From NCBI RefSeq assembly GCF_001886615.1, contig NZ_CP018139.1, forward strand, positions 2,356,001 through 2,420,000: a DNA stretch of 64,000 nt. The letters are read 5' to 3'. A program made the translations under genes and the position numbers. Source of the stretch: Halomonas aestuarii. GTDB lineage: Bacteria > Pseudomonadota > Gammaproteobacteria > Pseudomonadales > Halomonadaceae. This document shows, piece by piece, positions 56,835-64,000 of this stretch (position 1 is its first letter; each line of letters begins with the position of its first letter). The notes beneath the pieces are model-generated. The model ran no database searches. It was not told the DNA's origin and was given only the letters and a program-made list of their open reading frames with translations.

Positions 56835-56913
56835 TCACTCTACTCCCTTCCGGATGCGCCCATTCTAGGGCAAGGCTGGTGCTCGGGGCAGCCGGCAGTG
56901 CATGGCCGCCGGG

Positions 56914-57429
56914 TCAGGCCTCGGGGCATACCGCCCGATGGATCGGGGCGGACGCCTCGACGCGGCGCATCTCTTCGGTGCGCGGGGTCCGCGTCTCTCC
57001 CTCGAGTGGCAGCATCTCTCCGGTCGCGCAGTTCATCAGCCAGGCCTGGTGGCTCACCTGGTCCACGTACTGTTTCTCGAAGCGGTAGAGGATGAACTCG
57101 ACCAGGCGCTCTCCCTCCGTGCGAGTCACCGCCAGGTTGTCCTGTTCCACGATGGTGAAGGCCGTGGTCATCGGGAAGAAGTAGGTCCAGGGGCGCCAGA
57201 AGGCCGGGCGCTCCTCCACGGAGACCACCTGTGCCGAGTCGGGCAGCTGCAGCTGCTTGTGCTCGAACCATGAGTACTCGTTGTGGATCTGGTAGGCCAG
57301 CATGCCGAGGCCACCACAGATCGGGATGATCCAGCGCGGCAGGCGCTTACCGCTGGCCATTCGCAGGATCAGTCCGACGCCCGCGGCTCCCAGGCCGGCA
57401 AATACCGCCGCAATCAAGTGCCATATCAT
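56914..57429 (-). CDS. Uncharacterised two-helix membrane protein of the acetate locus
   Basis: 171 residues. Two membrane segments (about 4-23 and 33-50) are followed by a soluble domain of some 120 residues (PFWRPWTYFFPMTTAFTIVEQD in RPAFWRPWTYFF context, then LVEFILYRFEKQYVDQVSHQAWLMNCATGEML). No family was recognised. It lies in the same direction as crbS, 79 bases upstream of it and 97 bases after the symporter gene, with a terminator in between. Co-transcription with crbS is likely, so an accessory role in sensing or signalling is possible. Confidence 0.8.
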   Translation of the reverse strand: MIWHLIAAVFAGLGAAGVGLILRMASGKRLPRWIIPICGGLGMLAYQIHNEYSWFEHKQLQLPDSAQVVSVEERPAFWRPWTYFFPMTTAFTIVEQDNLAVTRTEGERLVEFILYRFEKQYVDQVSHQAWLMNCATGEMLPLEGETRTPRTEEMRRVEASAPIHRAVCPEA

Positions 57430-57448
57430 AAATCATGAGTCCTTAAAG

Positions 57449-57478
57449 CGATCGGGCTTCCCTGAGGAAGCCCGATCG
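57449..57478 (-). terminator. Terminator of the symporter operon
   Basis: CGATCGGGCTTCC and GGAAGCCCGATCG form a perfect 13-bp stem with a 4-base loop. On the minus strand it is followed by CTTTAAGG, so it ends the symporter transcript. Confidence 0.85.
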
Positions 57479-57526
57479 GGTGAGGTTCCGCGGCCCGGAC
57501 TGGCCGGGCCGGGAGGCCATTATGGC

Positions 57527-59323
57527 CTAGTGGTCAACGGCAGTACCAGCGCCCTTCGGGAAGCGCACGCTCTCCACCAGGTCCTGGATCTCCTGCGGAG
57601 GCTCCTCGGTGGCGTTGGAGACGGTGAAGGCGACTGCGAAGTTGAAGATCGCGCCCACCGCACCGAAGGAGAGCGGCGAGATGCCCAGGATCCAGTTATC
57701 CGGCGTGTTGGGCAGCATGTTGGTCTCCGGAATGAAGAACCAGCCCAGGTAGGTGAAGATGTAGAGCAGGGTAGTGCCCAGACCGGTCAGCATGCCGGCA
57801 ACGGCGCCCTTGTTGTTCACCCGCTTGGAGAAGATGCCCATCATCAGCACCGGGAACAGCGAGGCACCGGCGATACCGAAGGCCAGGGCCACCGTCTGTG
57901 CCGCGAAACCGGGAGGATTCAGCCCCAGGAAGGTCGCCAGCAGGATGGCACCGGCCATGGAGATCCGGGCTGCCAGCATCTCGCCCTTCTCGGAGATCTT
58001 GGGGTTGATCATGGTCTTGATCAGGTCGTGACTGATGGCCGAGGAGATGGCCAGCAGCAGGCCGGCGGCCGTGGAGAGCGCGGCCGCGATACCACCGGCG
58101 GCGATCAGGCCGATGACCCAACTCGGCAGGTTGGCGATCTCCGGGTTGGCGAGCACCAGGATGTCGTTGTTGACGTTGAGCTCGCTGCCGTTCCAGCCAC
58201 GCTGTGTGGCAGTCTCGGCGAAGGCGTCGTTGCCGTCGTTGTAGACCTGTACGCGACCATCGCCGTTCTTGTCATCGAAGGTGATCAGGCCGGTCTCTTC
58301 CCAGGTCCGGACCCACTCGGGACGGTCGGAATAGAGGATCGGGTTGGTGGCGGCGTCCTCGTAGCTCTCGACCTGGCCGGCCATGTCCGGATAGACGGTG
58401 GTCATCAGGTTGAGGCGTGCCATGGAACCCACGGCGGGTGCGGTCAGGTAGAGCAGGGCGATGAAGACCAGTGCCCAGCCGGCGGACCAGCGTGCATCGG
58501 CCACCTTCGGGACGGTGAAGAAGCGGATGATGACGTGGGGCAGGCCCGCGGTACCGACCATCAGCGACATGGTGAACAGCACCATGTTCAGCTTGTTGTC
58601 GACGTCGGCGGTGTAGTCGCGGAAGCCCAGTGCATTGATCACGTCATCAAGCTTCGCCAGCAGCGGCACACCGGACTCGGTGTGGGTGCTGAACAGGCCC
58701 AGCCCGGGAATGGGGTTGCCGGTCAGCTCCAGGGAGATGAACACGGCCGGGATGGTGTAGGCGATGATCAGCACGATGTACTGCGCCACCTGGGTGTAGG
58801 TGATGCCCTTCATGCCACCGAACACGGCGTAGAGGAAGACGATGAAGGCGGCGATCCAGATGCCCCAGGTATTGCTGACCTCCAGGAAGCGCGAGAAGGC
58901 GACGCCGGCACCGGTCATCTGGCCGATGACGTAGGTGATCGAGGCCACGATCAGGCAGATGACCGCGACCAGGCGGGCGGTATTGCTGTAGAAGCGGTCA
59001 CCGATGAAGTCGGGCACCGTGAACTTGCCGAACTTGCGCAGGTAGGGCGCCAACAGCATGGCCAGGATGACGTAGCCCCCGGTCCAGCCCATCAGGAAGG
59101 TGGAGTTGGCATAGCCCCCGGAGGCCAGCAGGCCGGCCATGGAGATGAATGAGGCGGCAGACATCCAGTCCGCGGCGGTGGCCATGCCGTTGGTGACCGG
59201 ATGCACGCCGCCGCCGGCGACATAGAAGTCCTTGGTCGACCCGGCACGGGCCCAGATCGCGATGCCGATGTAGAGCGCGAAGGAGGCGCCTACGAACAGC
59301 AGGTTGATTGCAAACTGACTCAT
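57527..59323 (-). CDS. Sodium:solute symporter, acetate-type large subunit
   Basis: 598 residues with about 13 helices. SSS-family marks include the DFYVAGGGVHPVTNGMATAADWMSAASFIS block, the AVFGGMKGITYTQVAQY segment, RFFTVPKVADARWS, and a soluble insert near residue 330-390 in the family pattern. It is paired with a DUF4212 small subunit, so it belongs to the two-subunit (VC_2705-type) group rather than to classic ActP with its DUF485 partner. Acetate, pyruvate or related short acids are the expected substrates, given acs and crbS/crbR; this is inferred. Confidence 0.9.
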   Translation of the reverse strand: MSQFAINLLFVGASFALYIGIAIWARAGSTKDFYVAGGGVHPVTNGMATAADWMSAASFISMAGLLASGGYANSTFLMGWTGGYVILAMLLAPYLRKFGKFTVPDFIGDRFYSNTARLVAVICLIVASITYVIGQMTGAGVAFSRFLEVSNTWGIWIAAFIVFLYAVFGGMKGITYTQVAQYIVLIIAYTIPAVFISLELTGNPIPGLGLFSTHTESGVPLLAKLDDVINALGFRDYTADVDNKLNMVLFTMSLMVGTAGLPHVIIRFFTVPKVADARWSAGWALVFIALLYLTAPAVGSMARLNLMTTVYPDMAGQVESYEDAATNPILYSDRPEWVRTWEETGLITFDDKNGDGRVQVYNDGNDAFAETATQRGWNGSELNVNNDILVLANPEIANLPSWVIGLIAAGGIAAALSTAAGLLLAISSAISHDLIKTMINPKISEKGEMLAARISMAGAILLATFLGLNPPGFAAQTVALAFGIAGASLFPVLMMGIFSKRVNNKGAVAGMLTGLGTTLLYIFTYLGWFFIPETNMLPNTPDNWILGISPLSFGAVGAIFNFAVAFTVSNATEEPPQEIQDLVESVRFPKGAGTAVDH

Positions 59324-59329
59324 GCTGGC

Positions 59330-59590
<261 letters not shown>

Positions 59591-60118
59591 AGTGTTGCTC
59601 TCCACATTTTATTGACGTTGGGAAGTTGTCCAGAGCGTTCATGTCGCTCATCAGGACAGTCGTGCCGACGGAGCCAGCCTCGATGGCGGAATCTGGACCG
59701 GTCTGTCACCAGGTTGCCCGCAGCGTGTCGAGCTGCATTGTCGACGCGGGATTGCCCTGTATGGCTCAGGCGTAATAGTGGGCAGCAAATGCCTAAAATA
59801 AATCCCAGACTTTCGTATCATGAAAAGATACCGATGGAGTGTATTCCTTATAAATACATATAAAACAGAATCTTGCATTTATCCTTTGGGAGGGCTTTCA
59901 CTCGGCAAGGGGCGCGCATAGGACGATGGTATAGCCTGGAAAAGTCGACCAGTTGATGTGATTTGCCCGGCGGTGTCTGACGATGGTCTAAGGCTGCCAG
60001 GATAGGACGATTGTCTAGGTCTTTACGCCCCCCCGACTTTGCTATCTTGAATTCCCGATAGAAGCCAAGTTTACCGAGGTCTGCGGGGTGGTGGCAGCCG
60101 CGCAACGAGGACAGCCCC
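59591..60118. promoter_or_regulatory. 528-base divergent control region between the symporter and DUF294 operons
   Basis: No gene is supported here. AT-rich DNA lies near 59800-59880. Three related sites, GACGATGGTATAG (59922), GACGATGGTCTAAGG (59980) and GACGATTGTCTAGG (60007), occur on the plus strand ahead of the DUF294 gene. They may bind CrbR; a similar sequence lies before acs. Confidence 0.45.
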
Positions 60119-61942
60119 ATGGTAGATGTAGAACTTTCACATCCCCCCTTCACCTTCCTCGACGAGGAAGGCAGGGAGCGTGTCCGCAGCGGTATTGATC
60201 TGGCCTATTTCGACCGCGATGAGATCATCCTCGATGCCGGTCAGCCCGGGGAGTACGTCTTCCTGATCCACAAGGGCGAGGTCGCCGAACTGGACCCGAC
60301 CCTGCCGGGCTCCCAGTCCCATATCGGCCACTACACGGCCGGTGACCTGTTCGGGGCCATCAGCATCCTCAACGGCACCAGTCGCTACCGCTTCAGGGCC
60401 GAACAGGAGTGCCTCTGCTACCTGCTGCCCAAGGGGCTGTTCAAGCAGATCTGCAAGGCCTACCCGGCCTTCGCCGAGTTCTTTCGCCAGCGCCTGGCCC
60501 AGAAGACCCGCTTGCTCACCGAGCGCCGCGCCGAGGGGGGCGTCACCATGGCGGGCTTCATGCTCGCCGGTGTCAGCGAGTGCATGCGTGCCCCCCTGGT
60601 CGTGGAGGCCACGACCAGCATCGCCGAGGCGGTGCACACCCTGAACGACAGCCATGCCGACAGCCTGCTGGTGCAGGGCGAGCACGGGCCGGGCATGGTC
60701 ACCAAGACCGACCTGCTCAATGCCCTGGTCCTCAAGGGCCTGCCCCAGGAGAGCCAGGTGCAGGCGGTCGCGCATTTCGAACTCGTCACCGCGACAGCCG
60801 AGCAGTACCTGTTCGAGGTGCTGGTCCAGATGACGCGCTTCAAGGTGGAGCGGGTCGTGGTCATGGAGCAGGACCGGCCCTGCGGGGTCGTGGAGCTGAC
60901 CGATGTGCTCAGCTACTTCTCCAGTCGCAGCTATGTGGTCAGCCTGCAGGTAGAGCAGGCGAACAGCCTGGAGGCGCTGGCTGCCGCCAGTCGTCGAACA
61001 CCCGAACTGGTGAGCGCGCTGATGGCCCAGGGCGTCAAGCTGCGCTTCGCCATGGGCCTGCTGGCCGCGCTCAACGGGCGCATCATCAACAAGGCCTGGG
61101 GATTCCTGATCGACGAGCGCTACCACCGCGACAGCTGCCTGATCGTGATGGGCAGCGAGGGGCGCGGCGAGCAGATCCTCAAGACCGACCAGGACAACGG
61201 CCTGATCCTCGCCGACGACCTGGAGTGGCCCGACTGCCACGACCAGATGCAGCGCCTCACCGAGACGTTGATCGAACTGGGCTACCCGCCTTGCCCCGGC
61301 AACATCATGGTCTCCAATCCCGAGTGGGTGGGGACCGAGACCCAGTGGCGTGCTCGCATCGCGCACTGGGCAGCGAGCCGGGATGGGGAAAGCCTCATGC
61401 GTCTGGCCATCATGCTCGATGCCCATGCGGTGGCCGGCAATCCGGCGCTGCTCGAGCGACTGCGCGAGGAGCTCTTCGAGCGCTGCAGTCGTGACGAGAT
61501 CCTGCTCTCCTATTTCGCCCGTACGGCCTTGCGCTTTTCCACGCCCTTGACCCTGTTCGGGTCCCTGAAGAAGCCGCAGCACGGTGTCGACATCAAGAAG
61601 GGGGGCATCTTCCCCATTGTCCACGGGGTGCGCACCCTGGCACTGGAGCGGCGCATCACGGCGACCTCCACCCTCGACCGGCTCGAGGCGCTGGTGGCCG
61701 ACGGCCGGTTGGATGAGCGTTTCGCCGAGGACCTGGGCGAGGCCCTGTCGCTGTTCACCGAACTGAGGCTCCGGCAGCGGCTCGCGCGCCGCGACGACCC
61801 GGAGAGCAAGGGCGGGGAGCCCGACCGGGTGGTGGTTCAGGAACTCTCCTCGCTGGAGCGGGACCTGCTTCGCGAGGCCCTGCACATCGTCAAGGAATTC
61901 AAGCAGCGGCTCTCCCACCGCTTCCACCTCGAGTACTCCTGA
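60119..61942 (+). CDS. cNMP-CBS-DUF294 nucleotidyltransferase-like protein
   Basis: 607 residues. A cyclic-nucleotide-binding fold (about 20-135, LDAGQPGEYVFLIHKGEVAEL, GDLFGAISIL) is followed by a CBS pair (about 155-275) and the DUF294 nucleotidyltransferase-like domain (GSEGRGEQILKTDQDNGLIL near residue 345, the GS-xn-DxD type motif), ending in a DUF294_C helical domain. GAGGA lies before the ATG. Homologues are linked to the symporter/acs locus in pseudomonads. It resembles GlnD-type signalling proteins; the partner and ligand are unknown. Confidence 0.92.
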   Translation: MVDVELSHPPFTFLDEEGRERVRSGIDLAYFDRDEIILDAGQPGEYVFLIHKGEVAELDPTLPGSQSHIGHYTAGDLFGAISILNGTSRYRFRAEQECLCYLLPKGLFKQICKAYPAFAEFFRQRLAQKTRLLTERRAEGGVTMAGFMLAGVSECMRAPLVVEATTSIAEAVHTLNDSHADSLLVQGEHGPGMVTKTDLLNALVLKGLPQESQVQAVAHFELVTATAEQYLFEVLVQMTRFKVERVVVMEQDRPCGVVELTDVLSYFSSRSYVVSLQVEQANSLEALAAASRRTPELVSALMAQGVKLRFAMGLLAALNGRIINKAWGFLIDERYHRDSCLIVMGSEGRGEQILKTDQDNGLILADDLEWPDCHDQMQRLTETLIELGYPPCPGNIMVSNPEWVGTETQWRARIAHWAASRDGESLMRLAIMLDAHAVAGNPALLERLREELFERCSRDEILLSYFARTALRFSTPLTLFGSLKKPQHGVDIKKGGIFPIVHGVRTLALERRITATSTLDRLEALVADGRLDERFAEDLGEALSLFTELRLRQRLARRDDPESKGGEPDRVVVQELSSLERDLLREALHIVKEFKQRLSHRFHLEYS

Positions 61943-61996
61943 CGGACGCGCGACGCGCGCGGGAGACGGCTCACTACCCTACCAGGAGGTTCCTCG

Positions 61997-62623
61997 ATGC
62001 TCAGGGTCCTGCGGCGCGCCGCCGACCGACGACGACAGGCCCATGGCGACTATGGCTGGCTCTTCTCGCCCTATACCGGGGACGAGATGGTCGCCATCGA
62101 CTGCGTGACCACCGGGCCCGATGCCCGCCAGGCCGAGCTGGTGTCGCTGGCGGCGGTGCGCCTGCGTGGCGACCGGGTGCTGACCAGCGATTCCCTGGAC
62201 CTGCGGCTGGCGCGTCCCGCCAGCCTCTCAGGCGACTCGATCTGCTTCCACGGCCTGCGTGGCGTCGACCTGGTCGATGGCGCAGGCGTCGACGAGGCGC
62301 TGCGGCAGTTCCTGGATTTCGTCGGCAATCGGCCGCTGATCGGCTGGGCCCTGGACGCCGACCTGGCCATCCTCAACCGCTACCTGCGCCCCCGTGTCGG
62401 CTTCGACCTGCCCAATGCCTGCATCGACGTGGCCCAGGCCTACCATCGCCAGCTGCGCCGCAGCCATCCCGAGCTGGACGTCCGGCCGCGCTTCGAGGAC
62501 GTGGCCGAACGCCTGGGGGTGCCGGTGATGGGGCGGAACACGGCGCTGGGCGATGCCGTCACCACGGCGCTGATCCACCTGCGCCTGTCGCGCAGCCCCC
62601 TGCAGGTCGAGCGTTTCTGCTGA
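61997..62623 (+). CDS. DnaQ-like exonuclease-fold protein with altered catalytic residues
   Basis: 208 residues of the DEDDh exonuclease fold. Exo I reads VAIDCVTTGPD where the family has DxE; the second acidic residue is Val. Exo II (WALDADLAILNR) keeps its Asp. Exo III reads GRNTALGDA, with Asn in place of the His of HxxxxD. Both changes can arise by one base (GAG to GTG, CAC to AAC). AGGAGG precedes the ATG. It follows the DUF294 gene by 54 bases, a pairing seen in pseudomonads. Nuclease activity is doubtful; a binding or regulatory role is possible. Confidence 0.85.
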   Translation: MLRVLRRAADRRRQAHGDYGWLFSPYTGDEMVAIDCVTTGPDARQAELVSLAAVRLRGDRVLTSDSLDLRLARPASLSGDSICFHGLRGVDLVDGAGVDEALRQFLDFVGNRPLIGWALDADLAILNRYLRPRVGFDLPNACIDVAQAYHRQLRRSHPELDVRPRFEDVAERLGVPVMGRNTALGDAVTTALIHLRLSRSPLQVERFC

Positions 62624-62709
62624 TGGCCCGGACGTCGCTTCGCCTGGTCGTGGCGAGAATGGTAGGATAGTCGCCCGCCATTTCCAGCCGCCCAGGCAGC
62701 GCCCAGACC

Positions 62710-63621
62710 ATGCAAGACGCCCTGACATTCGATCCCCGTGATACCGCCGCCCGGCCCGACGCCGCGCCGGCGATCCCGCTCGATGGCCTCGATGCCCGAG
62801 GCAAGCGCGAGTTCAACAAGCTGCAGAAGCGGCTGCGTCGCCAGACGGGCAACGCCATCATCGACTACGGGATGATCCATGAGGGGGACCGGGTGATGGT
62901 CTGCCTCTCCGGGGGCAAGGACAGCTATACCCTCCTGGAGATCCTGCGCAACCTGCAGCGCAACGCGCCGGTGAGCTTCTCCCTGGTGGCGGTCAACCTG
63001 GACCAGAAGCAGCCCGGCTTCCCCGAGCACGTGCTGCCCGAGTACCTGGAGCGCATCGGGGTCGAGTACCACATCCTCGAGCGAGACACCTATTCGGTGG
63101 TCAAGGAGAAGACCCCCGAGGGCAAGACCACCTGTGCCCTCTGCTCGCGGCTGCGGCGCGGCTCCCTGTACGGCTTCGCCGAGGAGATCGGCGCCACCAA
63201 GGTGGCGCTGGGGCACCATCGCGAGGACATCCTCGAGACGTTGTTCCTCAACATGTTCTTCGGGGGCAGCCTCAAGGCGATGCCGCCCAAGCTGCTCTCC
63301 GACGACGGCAGGAACATGGTCATCCGGCCCCTGGCCTACTGCCGGGAGGCGGACATCGCCGAGTTTGCCCGGCTGATGGCGTTCCCGATCATTCCCTGCA
63401 ACCTCTGCGGCTCGCAGCCCAACCTGCAGCGCCAGTTGGTCAAGGAGATGCTGGCCGAATGGGAAAGCAAGCACCCCGGTCGGCTCGAGAGCATGTTCAA
63501 TGCCGTCACCAACGTGGCGCCTTCCCAGCTGGCCGACCGGGACCTCTTCGACTTCGCCGGCCTGGAGGAGAAGCAGGCACGCCTCAATGCCGACCGCATC
63601 GATCTTCATAACGAGCTATAA
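62710..63621 (+). CDS. ttcA: tRNA 2-thiocytidine(32) biosynthesis protein
   Basis: 303 residues. The PP-loop [13 protein letters not shown] is near residue 58, and the [4Fe-4S] cysteines fit [10 protein letters not shown] and CNLCGSQ. TtcA adds sulfur at C32 of certain tRNAs. AAGC-rich repeats and a hairpin terminator follow the stop. It converges with an FNR-type regulator. Confidence 0.96.
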   Translation: MQDALTFDPRDTAARPDAAPAIPLDGLDARGKREFNKLQKRLRRQTGNAIIDYGMIHEGDRVMVCLSGGKDSYTLLEILRNLQRNAPVSFSLVAVNLDQKQPGFPEHVLPEYLERIGVEYHILERDTYSVVKEKTPEGKTTCALCSRLRRGSLYGFAEEIGATKVALGHHREDILETLFLNMFFGGSLKAMPPKLLSDDGRNMVIRPLAYCREADIAEFARLMAFPIIPCNLCGSQPNLQRQLVKEMLAEWESKHPGRLESMFNAVTNVAPSQLADRDLFDFAGLEEKQARLNADRIDLHNEL

Positions 63622-63660
63622 GCGGCCAAGCTGCAAGCGCCAAGTGGCTCACTGAGGGGC
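63622..63660 (+). repeat. AAGC-rich heptad-like repeats after ttcA
   Basis: Directly after the stop come GCGGCCAAGCTGCAAGCGCCAAG-type heptads, with a GGCAAGC copy at 63661. The pattern resembles the GGCAAGC heptamers after bepA and the GCGCCGAGC copies after nadA. Confidence 0.6.
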
Positions 63661-63677
63661 GGCAAGCTCCACGGCAA

Positions 63678-63710
63678 GAACCCCATCGGATATGGCATCC
63701 GATGGGGTTC
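63678..63710. terminator. Bidirectional terminator between ttcA and the FNR-type gene
   Basis: GAACCCCATCGGAT, loop ATGGC, ATCCGATGGGGTTC: a perfect 14-bp stem followed by CTTGTTG. Confidence 0.88.
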
Positions 63711-63773
63711 CTTGTTGATAGCGGATACGAAGCTGCCCAACATCTTGCCGAGCGCCCGGCGCGCGTCGGCGCC

Positions 63774-64000
63774 TCAGCGGCAGCCTTCCTGCTCGGCCAC
63801 CTCGATGAGCGCCTCGAGGTCGAGGATGTTCACCTCGCGGCCGGACACGGCCACCAGCCCCTGGGACTGGAAACGGCCCAGGATGCGGCTGACTGTCTCC
63901 ACCGCCAACCCCAGGTAGTTGCCGATGTCGGCACGGGACATGGAGAGCCGGAAACTGTAGGGAGAGTAGCCGCGCCGACGGAAGCGGTCGGAGAGGCTGG
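63774..64000 (-). CDS. FNR/ANR-type regulator, C-terminal part (runs off the right edge)
   Basis: The 75 visible residues are the Crp/Fnr winged helix and end. The recognition helix reads [16 protein letters not shown], with the ExxSR pattern of Fnr, which reads TTGAT half-sites. The end is [20 protein letters not shown]. The oxygen-sensing cysteines would lie in the missing N-terminus. It is probably the ANR/FNR regulator of anaerobic genes. Confidence 0.88.
   Translation of the reverse strand, partial: SLSDRFRRRGYSPYSFRLSMSRADIGNYLGLAVETVSRILGRFQSQGLVAVSGREVNILDLEALIEVAEQEGCR

Overview
The window is chromosomal DNA of a high-GC gammaproteobacterium, most likely a Halomonas-type member of the Halomonadaceae. 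This is inferred from gene content and protein style (acidic proteins, sodium-coupled and TRAP transporters, RadD, BamC, PlsB, PiuC, TtcA next to an FNR/ANR regulator, CrbS/CrbR with acetyl-CoA synthetase), not from a database search. No rRNA, prophage, intact insertion sequence or CRISPR array was seen. Three tRNA genes are present: one tRNA-Thr(CGT) and two identical tRNA-Lys(TTT).

Layout. 1-5.7 kb (minus strand): a catabolic operon with a GntR/FCD regulator, a class III CoA-transferase, a three-part TRAP transporter and a truncated aconitase-type hydro-lyase. 5.7-9.1 kb: a PiuC-type hydroxylase facing a His/Gly/Glu-repeat exported protein across a Fur-box-like palindrome, then a gene-poor stretch with a decayed His-tailed cytochrome c, ending at tRNA-Thr. 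9.1-21.2 kb: housekeeping genes tesB, tadA, mltF, purL, a zinc-ribbon protein, radD with an odd in-frame 45-bp tandem repeat, and the translationally coupled scpA-scpB-rluB. 21.3-25.5 kb: the tRNA-Lys pair, a 24-residue membrane peptide, a PAS-GGDEF diguanylate cyclase, two tandem Crp-like regulators and an OsmB-like lipoprotein. 25.9-37.2 kb: nadA, bepA, tusA-perM, bcp, dapA-bamC-MBL hydrolase-purC, trmO, a GNAT protein, nadC and ampD. 37.5-49.8 kb: aceE-aceF, adk, tsaB-rsmJ, plsB, a cardiolipin synthase, a YecA-like protein and SprT.

49.9-62.6 kb is an acetate-use island: acs, the response regulator crbR, the SSS-domain hybrid kinase crbS, an unknown two-helix membrane protein, a two-subunit sodium:solute symporter, a cNMP-CBS-DUF294 protein and a DnaQ-like exonuclease in which two catalytic residues appear to be replaced. 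Sensing (CrbS/R), uptake (symporter) and activation (Acs) of acetate sit together, and candidate regulator sites repeat in the control region between the symporter and DUF294 operons. The window ends with ttcA and the C-terminus of an FNR/ANR regulator.

Most genes are ordinary. The points most worth checking are the radD insertion, the His-repeat protein under a putative Fur box, the altered exonuclease active site, the unassigned TRAP/CoA-transferase/hydro-lyase pathway and the heptamer repeats that follow several stop codons.
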